From the NCBI GenBank assembly GCA_905182985.1, contig CAJJDN010000196.1:36740-66323 (forward strand): a DNA stretch of 29,584 nucleotides, written 5' to 3'. The stretch is from Paramecium sonneborni. Lineage: Eukaryota > Ciliophora > Oligohymenophorea > Peniculida > Parameciidae. Below are positions 22,589 to 29,584 of the stretch, piece after piece. Numbering within the stretch: the first letter of the stretch is position 1; each line of letters starts with the position of its first letter. The notes beneath the pieces are model-generated. The model was not told the DNA's origin and searched no databases. It saw nothing but the letters and a program-made list of their open reading frames with translations. The translations under genes were made by a program, and so were the position numbers.

Positions 22589-23222
22589 TAAATATTAATT
22601 AATATTTTCAAAAATCCATTATTAGATAACCATATTCATTTATTTATACCCAATCCTAATAAGTTTTATTTACCTTATATTTTAATCCACAATTTTATAC
22701 TATTTAACCTTTATATATATTTTGATTTAAATCTAAAATTTCATACTATTTATTTTCAAGAAAATAAACTCTTTTTTTATAAATCTACTCTTATATTTCA
22801 TAGGATTTATTAAGTCTAATTTTGAGTATCATAAAAAATTAACATTAATTTCTAGATATTAAACAGTTTTATTAAAAAAAATGATTGTTTATCCCAAATT
22901 TATATAAGACTACTCTTAGACTTTATTTTAAATAATTAAACTCTATAACAAAATAAAGTAAAAATTAGACAATATTTTTAATTATTTAAACATTTCAATA
23001 ATACGATATGGTTAGACATTTCTTAATCACATAGTTTTTAGAAAAAAATTATTTAAATTCAATTACGAGTTCTTTAAGAATAATTATAATTAAAAAATCT
23101 TATATATACTAAAAGAATAAAATATTTTAAGATCTTTGAAGATTCTTATATATATTAAGGAATTTAAGTTAAAATAAAATCAATAATTTATTTATAAAAT
23201 ATCATTAGAATTGAAAAAAAAT
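22589..23222. other. No supported gene
   Basis: About 630 bases of strongly AT-rich sequence between the kinase fragment start and the tRNA gene. No open frame with coding character seen. Confidence 0.4.
23213..23219 (-). terminator. Pol III T-run after tRNA
   Basis: On the minus strand the tRNA gene is followed within a few bases by a run of at least seven T, the usual RNA polymerase III stop signal. Confidence 0.7.
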
Positions 23223-23294
23223 AGGACCTACTTGGATTCGAACCAAGGTCTTGAGGGTTAAAGCCTCAGGTACTAACCACTATACGATAGATCC
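23223..23294 (-). tRNA. tRNA-Gln (anticodon UUA), decodes UAA
   Basis: 72 nt cloverleaf on the minus strand. The acceptor stem is seven perfect pairs or wobbles (GGATCTA with TAGGTCC, discriminator T). D-arm contains TAGTGGTTAG. The anticodon stem TGAGG/CCTCA encloses loop CTTTAAC, giving anticodon TTA. The T-arm is CTTGG-TTCGAAT-CCAAG. UUA pairs with UAA, a stop in the standard code and glutamine in Paramecium and Tetrahymena; overall sequence resembles eukaryotic tRNA-Gln. No intron. This independently supports the code used for every gene call here. The internal A and B boxes lie in the D- and T-arms. Confidence 0.95.
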
Positions 23295-23428
23295 TATAGT
23301 TATTCATTAAGTGCTTGATTACTATATTAAACTCTTTTGATTATTAGAAACAAATTTATTTCCTTGAGAATTAATCTAACTAAAATAAAAAAAAATTAAT
23401 TTAAATTTTTTATAATTTGTATAATTAT

Positions 23429-23836
23429 TCATTAACCTTTAAATTTTAGATACCATTCTCCACTCATCTAATGTTCAAGATAGTACCAATTTCCAACAAA
23501 TGTTTAAATTTATTCATCAAATGTTCCGTAATATATTAAGACATCACCTCCATGAATATCAGGTTCATCATACAGTTTTCTTGAAAATGTTTCAACTTGA
23601 TTATCGTTACTAATAGTTATTGCCCCCATCTAATTCCAAGATCCATATTGACAAGATCCACAAAGATGAAAATTCAAAATTTAATTATTTAAAGAAACTG
23701 AGACTAATTTTACTTCCTAAGGAGCCCATTCATCATATTAGTTGTATGATAATTCAATCTTTTCTTACTACAATTTTTAAGCAAAAGAATTCAACCTTTC
23801 ATTTATTTCATCTAGATTTTTATTTTGTTTTTACAT
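23429..23836 (-). CDS. Small conserved-looking protein, copy 1 (135 aa)
   Basis: ATG 23836 to TGA 23429-23431 gives 136 codons without intron. The N-terminus is helical and charged (NLDEINERLNSFAQKLQQEK). The rest looks like a compact beta domain: EWAPQEVKLVSVSLNNQI, LCGSCQYGSWNQMGAI, GGDVLIYYGTFDEQIQTFVG, WYYLEHQMSGEWYLKFKGQ. No signal peptide or membrane segment. A Cys-x-x-Cys pair is present, but one pair alone does not show metal binding. The clean frame, good start and silent difference from copy 2 indicate a real gene. I do not recognise the family. It is transcribed toward the tRNA gene, 134 bases away. Confidence 0.7.
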
Positions 23837-24074
23837 AACAAGATATATTTATTATTATATTTTATTAAAACATTTGTAAATATATATATAGATATTTTAA
23901 TTAAAATATTTATTTACTTCATACATTAAATTATCTTTAGATTATTTTTAAATAAATGTTACATCAAAATCAAGTTAAAGAAATTATCAGATAAGTAGAC
24001 TTAATTCAAAAGTTCCATAATAAGAAAAATCTACTTTTTCTTCTATACATTCTCTTTACAGAAAGTGATAATTT

Positions 24075-24533
24075 TCATTACCAAAATTTGATATTATAAA
24101 TAATTATCCTCAATAACCTATTAGTAGAGAACATATGATAAAATTCTTGGACTAAATTTTTTTTGCAGTAGAAAATGTATAATATATTTTATCTTAACGA
24201 GATAATCTGTAAAATTAAATGAAAGAAAATGTCGCTTAATAATAAAACAAATTCAAAATTACTTAAGAATAATAAACTGATCATTCTTTTAATTACTAAT
24301 AATTACAATCTAAATTTAAATTTGTAAATAAAAAAACCTAACATCTAATAGAACTTAATCATACTATTATCATCATTAAATTATAATTCCTTAGTTATCT
24401 CTTTTATAAAATCTTAATTGTATTTTCTTAATCCAATAACCATAAGTGCACTATAAGCACCTGTAAATTCAATAGCAATATAAATAATAGCATTATTCCA
24501 AAAACTAAATTTATAAAAAGATTTTAAAAAGAA
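24075..24533 (-). pseudogene. 5'-truncated membrane-like frame, copy 1
   Basis: Frame open from after a TGA at 24534-24536 to TGA 24075-24077. The first part has coding character: WNNAIIYIAIEFTGAYSALM, VIGLRKYNQDFIKEITKEL, FNDDNSMIKFYQML; the second half is Phe/Leu/Ile-rich and less convincing. It contains one clear hydrophobic segment. There is no ATG before it and no GT for an intron upstream, so the 5' end is missing. Confidence 0.4.
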
Positions 24534-24563
24534 TCAGCATCAAATGCTGTATTTATTTTTTTT

Positions 24564-24564
24564 N
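24564..24564. other. Ambiguous base / probable contig join
   Basis: Single N exactly between the two repeat copies. Copy 2 continues past its own T8 run into AGAAATAAAA, and copy 1 is preceded by CTTTTGATT, as expected if two overlapping contigs were abutted. Confidence 0.9.
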
Positions 24565-24650
24565 ATTAGAAACAAATTTATTTCCTTGAGAATTAATCTA
24601 ACTAAAATAAAAAAAAATTAATTTAAATTTTTTATAATTTGTATAATTAT

Positions 24651-25058
24651 TCATTAACCTTTAAATTTTAAATACCATTCTCCACTCATCTAATGTTCAA
24701 GATAGTACCAATTTCCAACAAATGTTTAAATTTATTCATCAAATGTTCCGTAATATATTAAGACATCACCTCCATGAATATCAGGTTCATCATACAGTTT
24801 TCTTGAAAATGTTTCAACTTGATTATCGTTACTAATAGTTATTGCCCCCATCTAATTCCAAGATCCATATTGACAAGATCCACAAAGATGAAAATTCAAA
24901 ATTTAATTATTTAAAGAAACTGAGACTAATTTTACTTCCTAAGGAGCCCATTCATCATATTAGTTGTATGATAATTCAATCTTTTCTTACTACAATTTTT
25001 AAGCAAAAGAATTCAACCTTTCATTTATTTCATCTAGATTTTTATTTTGTTTTTACAT
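24651..25058 (-). CDS. Small conserved-looking protein, copy 2 (135 aa)
   Basis: Same 135-residue product as the gene at 23429-23836; one silent change (Leu codon near the C-terminus). If the repeat is an assembly artefact there is only one such gene; if real, it is a recent tandem duplicate. Confidence 0.65.
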
Positions 25059-25296
25059 AACAAGATATATTTATTATTATATTTTATTAAAACATTTGTA
25101 AATATATATATAGATATTTTAATTAAAATATTTATTTACTTCATACATTAAATTATCTTTAGATTATTTTTAAATAAATGTTACATCAAAATCAAGTTAA
25201 AGAAATTATCAGATAAGTAGACTTAATTCAAAAGTTCCATAATAAGAAAAATCTACTTTTTCTTCTATACATTCTCTTTACAGAAAGTGATAATTT

Positions 25297-25755
25297 TCAT
25301 TACCAAAATTTGATATTATAAATAATTATCCTCAATAACCTATTAGTAGAGAACATATGATAAAATTCTTGGACTAAATTTTTTTTGCAGTAGAAAATGT
25401 ATAATATATTTTATCTTAACGAGATAATCTGTAAAATTAAATGAAAGAAAATGTCGCTTAATAATAAAACAAATTCAAAATTACTTAAGAATAATAAACT
25501 GATCATTCTTTTAATTACTAATAATTACAATCTAAATTTAAATTTGTAAATAAAAAAACCTAACATCTAATAGAACTTAATCATACTATTATCATCATTA
25601 AATTATAATTCCTTAGTTATCTCTTTTATAAAATCTTAATTGTATTTTCTTAATCCAATAACCATAAGTGCACTATAAGCACCTGTAAATTCAATAGCAA
25701 TATAAATAATAGCATTATTCCAAAAACTAAATTTATAAAAAGATTTTAAAAAGAA
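25297..25755 (-). pseudogene. 5'-truncated membrane-like frame, copy 2
   Basis: Exact second copy of the frame at 24075-24533. Here the upstream sequence extends beyond the repeat, yet still offers no start codon, supporting the view that the gene itself is truncated rather than cut by the repeat edge. Confidence 0.4.
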
Positions 25756-25800
25756 TCAGCATCAAATGCTGTATTTATTTTTTTTAGAAATAAAATTATC

Positions 25801-26238
25801 TCATTTTTTTATAACAGTTGTTGGATAAACAACACCACAATCATAAACATATGCAATATTAACTTTAGAATCAATAAATTTTTTTATTTTACATCCAAGT
25901 TTCCCAAATTATCTTTTGCTTCAGATATGTACTCCATAGTTGAATTAGCACCATCCTTTTGGGGAACTTAAAATGATAATTTAATTGTTTGACTATCTAG
26001 AGTCTTTATTTCAGTGCCTTAACCATTCTCTGTGATTGTGATATTTAGTTAAATAATATTATTTAAACTGATTAATAGTTTTATTATTTAAACATAAAAA
26101 CATTAGATTTATAATACCAAATTTTAAGAACTAATCAATTATATTTGATGAATTAGAAACTTCATTTGTTTGATTGACTTTTAGTTAAGTTTAAAATTTA
26201 AGATTATTTAAATTTAGACTAATGGCATAATTAGACAT
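25801..26238 (-). pseudogene. Small gene with a one-base frameshift
   Basis: ATG 26238 begins MSNYAISLNLNNLKFQTQLK. A 34-nt intron at 26068-26101 leads into NITITENGQGTEIKTLDSQT, FQVPQKDGANSTMEYISEAK. At a GGG run near 25902 the frame must change by one to read KLGCKIKKFIDSKVNIAYVY and DCGVVYPTTVIKK, ending at TGA 25801-25803. After splicing the length is 404 nt; one added base would make exactly 135 codons. Either a sequencing/assembly error in the G-run or a young pseudogene. Family uncertain. Confidence 0.5.
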
Positions 26239-26560
26239 ACTATTTCATATTATTTAACAGCATAAAGGTCTTTTTATTATAAGTTTCTTACCTCAAACTG
26301 AAACAATTTCTGTTGATGTAGATTTATAAGCTTAAATCAAAATATTCGATTCTTTGGGTAGTAATAGGGATGGTTATATTGATTCTGAAATTTGTAATGT
26401 TGGCGATTAGATGATAATGTTATAAAAGTATTGTAAACTTTGCTTTTATAAATGGAATCTGGAAATCACTATTAAATAAAAAAAGAATTCATAGAATCTC
26501 TTGAAAGATTAATTGCTACAAAACCAAATAGAAAATATATACTTCTAAATATAGTTTTGA
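26222..26560 (+). CDS. EF-hand-like small protein, start uncertain
   Basis: From ATG 26222 to TGA 26558-26560, 112 codons. It includes LPQTETISVDVDLQAQIKIF followed by DSLGSNRDGYIDSEI, which resembles an EF-hand calcium loop (N-x-D-G-Y-I-x-x-E) but has extra residues before the Asn. A 30-nt GTTGGC...AAAAG segment shortly after could be an intron. Its start overlaps the minus-strand ATG at 26238 by 17 bases, so one of the two starts is probably wrong, or this is a truncated calcium-binding gene. Confidence 0.35.
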
Positions 26561-26676
26561 TGTGTGTAAATATTCATTAAATAATTATTGTCATCTCTCA
26601 ATAAGAGATCCTAAAGAATTGTGACAGCAAAAGGAGTTGATGAAATTAATTAATTTTTATATTTAAAATATAACTA

Positions 26677-27421
26677 ATGTCAGATGATGAACAATTTTAA
26701 GATGATAATCAAGATTAAGAAGATAATCCTGATGAAGGTAAACAAAATCAACAAGATAATTATGAAGAAGGAAATCATTTTGAAGATGATGAAGACGCCT
26801 AAAATATTTTGATAAATAAATAAGTTATAATTAAAAGAATAATAACACTTTAAAACTAATGATTGATGAATAAGGATTAGAGAAGAATTAAAAATTAAGA
26901 AAAATAGAAAAACCTATTAACGGATCATGTTGAATAAGTACAAAAATTAAGAAGAAAGAAATAATCATTTAAGAAGTTTACTTAAAAAATTGGAAGATAA
27001 AGCTGAAAAATTAGTCTAAACTAATGATAGAAAATAAAACTTATTAGAATATTATTATTTGATAATATACTATATATTAGATAAAAATGGGAATTAAAAA
27101 TAAGGCTTTGCTAATAAAATTGATTCAAGAATTTGTAATTCATTTATAATATTCTTAAGTGGATTTTTTAATGTTTAACGACAAAATGGGGTAATCTAAT
27201 ACTTTAATGAGAGAAGAAATCAAAACATTAAAAGATATGAAATTATTCTTGTTGAAAAATTGCATATGAAAATAGAGTTATAAGAAAAATGTAATTCATA
27301 ATTAGAAGTAGAACTTAAATAATAATAATTTGATTGTGATCAATTAAATACTCTTAAAGAATAAATTAAATAATTAAGAGATAACCATACACATTCTAGC
27401 TCAAGTGCACATTAATTTTGA
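26677..27421 (+). CDS. Acidic N-terminus / coiled-coil protein, frame broken or mis-spliced
   Basis: ATG 26677 starts a strongly acidic stretch (MSDDEQFQDDNQDQEDNPDE). From about 26859 (ATGATTGATGAA) a second frame follows, and a 23-nt GTTGAA...TTAAG intron near 26930 joins it to a long Lys/Glu/Gln coiled coil (ERNNHLRSLLKKLEDKAEKL, later VEKLHMKIELQEKCNSQLEV and LNTLKEQIKQLRDNHTHSSS) ending at TGA 27419-27421. I found no normal-sized intron joining the first frame to the second (needed near 26820-26860). Likely a cytoplasmic coiled-coil protein; taxilin-like proteins were considered but are not supported enough to name. Confidence 0.5.
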
Positions 27422-27620
27422 TCTAAATATGAATTGCATGAAACTTCTTAACAAGCATTATTCAACCATTCACAGTCCTGAATAAAAATAAATTTAACCT
27501 TTAAAGTTATATGTAGTATTGAGTTTAGATTAAAACTTTTCCTTTACTAATTAGTTCATGTACTGAGCCAATTAAAATTGATATAATGAAAATAAAACTT
27601 AAGCTAATAAATTAAATTAA
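27422..27620. other. Intergenic
   Basis: AT-rich spacer between the coiled-coil gene and a minus-strand remnant; nothing recognised. Confidence 0.35.
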
Positions 27621-27840
27621 TTTTGCGTGATTTCTCTAGTTTATCATATTCCTGCGCCAACATTAATTGATAAATCAAAATAATTTAAAGCTTCTTCCAA
27701 CCGATTACTGAACAATTTAGGATAATTTTATTTTAATTTTATAACGCAATACCTAAATGATTATTTATATTCAACTTTATTGCTATAACAAATAGAATTG
27801 CAATTGCCTTTTTAAATAGAAATATCAAATAATTTTTTTA
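27620..27840 (-). pseudogene. Degraded TPR repeat remnant
   Basis: Minus strand gives YKQSFRYCVIKLKQNYPKLF then NRLEEALNYFDLSINVGAG before a TGA near 27651. This fits tetratricopeptide spacing (x-x-A-L-x-Y-F-D-x-x-I; K-L-K-x-N-Y-P). An overlapping second frame carries KKAIAILFVIAIKL and NNHLGIALQNQ, also TPR-like, so the repeat is split between frames. Too short and broken to be a working gene. Confidence 0.4.
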
Positions 27841-28203
27841 AAAATAATCAAATTATTAAACATAGTATTAGTTAATAAAAATTAAATTATTAATTCAAAA
27901 TGATTTTTCAAATTCAAAACATAAAGAATGAGTTGAAAATATCAACTAACTGAGAATAAAACTATTATTAGAATTTGGTGGATAATAATAGGAATTCTAA
28001 ATTATAATACTATGATTGATCTCATTAGTTGCCGCAATGTTCATACATCCATATTATTTAATATGATTAGAATTGAAATAAGATCCCTAATTTTTAAGGT
28101 TTTATAGTTTTCAATATTTAAAAAATCAATCCATTAAACAATAAGAACAATTAATCTAAATAACACTACATTTAACATCAAAAACTAATTTATTTGAATT
28201 TGA
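27841..28203. other. No supported gene
   Basis: About 360 bases of AT-rich sequence with only short frames; nothing recognisable. Confidence 0.35.
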
Positions 28204-28677
28204 TTAAAATTAAATTATATACCTTTATTTCTATGTTTATTTCAAAATGGTTATAATTTAAAATATAATTTAAAAAGAATAACTCTAGTTAAAAATTAAT
28301 TTTCATCTATTACTTTCCTTCTAATTAGAAAGTAAATTTCTTCAAATCATTTTAAATCAATTCAATCAGCACCAAAAAAACAATCAAATGAACCCACTGG
28401 TATCGAAACTATTTATTATACTTTGAAAAATGTGATTCCAAACCAAAACATTAAGTTCAAAAATCTATTCGATGATCATCTAACTTTGAAGCTAAAAAAA
28501 TACTCCTTTAATTATATTCTAATTTTAGACTAAGGTGATATCAATATAAAAATTATTTGGCTTAGCTTTTCTTATTAGGAGTATTAAAACTAATAAAAGT
28601 AAAGTCAAATTAACTAGATTCTTTTTAAGAGCAACAAGAGATAACTAAAAGCCAGGTAAATAGTATTTAATCCTTGA
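28204..28677 (+). pseudogene. Open frame without start codon
   Basis: Open for about 157 codons from after a TGA at 28201-28203 to TGA 28675-28677. The central part has good coding character: FKSIQSAPKKQSNEPTGIET, YTLKNVIPNQNIKFKNLFDD, HLTLKLKKYSFNYILILDQG. There is no in-frame ATG and no clean intron that would provide one. The opposite strand is also open here but its translation is far more Leu/Ile-biased. Probably a 5'-truncated gene of unknown family. Confidence 0.35.
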
Positions 28678-28679
28678 AA

Positions 28680-29385
28680 TGTTATAAAATTGTTTTTTTA
28701 CTGGAGAGGTAATATTGATATTATTTTAGTTCAAAAATCTATCATTCAATTTAATCCATTTTCCTATTTTTCCATCATGATTATAATTATAATTTCCAGT
28801 TAATTTAATAAAGATTTTACTTCTCTAAAATTTTCCATAGCAGATATGACTATGAATATTGACAAAAGATACTCCATAACCAACTTATTTACCATTTTAT
28901 TAGAATGACCCTTCTATAATACTTAACTATTCCTAATTTTTACATCTAATTTCCATCATGATATATAACCCACAGACTAACTTTTTAACCATCAATATTA
29001 TTTTCACCCTAATGAAATGGATTAACACTAGCTAAAATATAGAGAAAAAATTAAAATTCTTTGATTTACTAACCTATTTTCCAACTTTTTAAGATCCTAT
29101 TGTTCCATCATCAAAATTATATTATCCAACATCACTAAAAGGAGATTAATAACACTAATGATTTTTAAATCCTTTAATTTTAAAGCCATAATACTGGTAT
29201 TTATAACAGATATCCCAATTACCAACATTTTTACCATTGCTATTGTATTCACCAATATGATATAAGTGACTTTTAGACTATATACTATATAGTTAAATAT
29301 GAATTCTTTATTTATTCCAAAAAATTATTCCTTAACGAAGTTCATTTTCCAATCTTTTATCCTTATTCGTTATACTACTCACCAT
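28680..29385 (-). pseudogene. Diverged Gly/Trp repeat (MORN-2-like) gene
   Basis: Minus strand reads successive half-modules of the family at 12226-14606: HIGEYNSNGKNVGNWDICYK, DVGQYNFDDGTIGSQKVGK, QGENNIDGQKVSLWVIYHDG, then (after a 22-nt intron at 28922-28943) EGSFQQNGKQVGYGVSFVN and GNYNYNHDGKIGKWIKLNDR. Several modules have lost the conserved Trp or second Gly. A possible start is ATG 29385; an ATG at 29572 with a 26-nt intron may be an upstream exon. A 42-nt segment near 29025-29070 would have to be spliced, longer than usual, and no clear stop follows the last module (the frame stays open to about 28389). Either a diverged gene or a decaying copy. Confidence 0.5.
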
Positions 29386-29584
29386 TAATTAATCACATCA
29401 ATTATCTTTACATCACTTAGTCTTTATATAATATACCTAACATCCTATTCTCACATCAATTAATAATAACAATTGTAAAAGTTTAATACTTCTTATAATT
29501 TTAAAATAATCTCTCCAAAAATCTTATTTTTTTCCATCATTTAATTACAATCAACGCTAATTTTTCTTCCATACTCTCTTCCTA
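29386..29584. other. Right edge, possible first exon (-)
   Basis: Contains a minus-strand ATG at 29572 (MEEKLALI) followed by a GTAATT...ATAAG segment of intron size, then an open run to a TGA near 29400. This may be the first exons of the repeat-family gene or an unrelated remnant. Confidence 0.3.

Larger units (their letters stand above)
23343..24563 (+). repeat. Direct repeat copy 1 (1,221 bp)
   Basis: Identical to 24565-25785 except one base: 23450 region reads TTTTAGATACC here and TTTTAAATACC in copy 2. Offset is exactly 1,222. The copy ends in a run of eight T directly before the single N at 24564. Contains the small gene at 23429-23836 and a truncated frame. Confidence 0.95.
24565..25785 (+). 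repeat. Direct repeat copy 2 (1,221 bp)
   Basis: Second copy, same orientation as 23343-24563. Its sole difference changes CTA to TTA, both Leu, in the small gene, so it is silent. Confidence 0.95.

Noticed and set aside
23620..23838. 72-codon plus-strand ORF in the standard code, repeated at 24842-25060
   Set aside because: It is the antisense shadow of the 135-residue minus-strand gene, which has a better start, composition and a silent difference between copies.
1..29584. Possibility that this is micronuclear DNA with TA-bounded internal eliminated sequences
   Set aside because: The 6.7-kb giant gene and the repeat gene are uninterrupted apart from GT...AG micro-introns; germline DNA would be expected to carry several such insertions over that length.
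1..29584. CRISPR arrays, insertion sequences, telomere repeats, rRNA
   Set aside because: Looked for short regular repeats, inverted-repeat-flanked transposase genes, and G4T2/G3T3 runs; none seen.

Overview
The window is ciliate macronuclear-type DNA, most likely Paramecium. Four things in the sequence say so. (1) Long reading frames exist only if TAA and TAG are read as glutamine and TGA is the sole stop. (2) The frames are joined by very small GT...AG introns, mostly 22-31 nt. (3) A tRNA gene at 23223-23294 has anticodon UUA, which reads UAA. (4) The protein families (the Gly-Gly-Gly-x-Tyr / Gly-x-Trp repeat family, surface-antigen-like Cys-rich domains) are typical of Paramecium. Base composition is very AT rich. 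Standard-code ORF calling is useless here; all calls below come from reading both strands with the ciliate code and removing micro-introns by hand.

Layout. 1-720: a short repeat-family remnant and a short open tail. 726-2408 (-): a complete kinesin-3-like gene with four micro-introns, whose switch I and switch II motifs are degenerate. 2476-3110 (-): the end of a Cys-rich membrane-protein gene, broken upstream. 3659-10359 (+): a giant intact gene of about 2,210 codons with three micro-introns. 10650-11180 (+): a decayed coding stretch. 12226-14606 (+): an intact 624-residue protein with eight repeat modules and 19 micro-introns; almost every module is cut at the same two phase-2 positions.

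14610-22590 is a long stretch without an intact gene. It holds recognisable but broken coding remnants on both strands: a long minus-strand frame (16004-17646) with four in-frame TGA, several short frames, and a minus-strand chimera (21570-22588) in which the N-lobe of an NDR-type AGC kinase runs directly into a Cys-rich surface-antigen-like segment.

23223-23294 (-) is tRNA-Gln(UUA). 23343-25785 is a direct repeat of about 1.22 kb, two copies separated by a single N, differing at one synonymous base. Each copy carries an intact 135-residue gene (-) and a 5'-truncated membrane-protein frame. This may be an unmerged contig overlap rather than a true duplication.

25801-29584 holds small, mostly broken genes: a minus gene with a one-base frameshift, an EF-hand-like frame, an acidic/coiled-coil gene, a TPR remnant, an open frame of unknown type, and at the end another diverged member of the Gly/Trp repeat family (-). 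Members or remnants of that repeat family therefore occur at the left edge, the middle and the right edge. Overall the window looks like a few well-kept genes set in an unusually pseudogene-rich region. Function is clear only for the kinesin and the tRNA; the giant protein and the repeat protein are recognised as families without a firm role.
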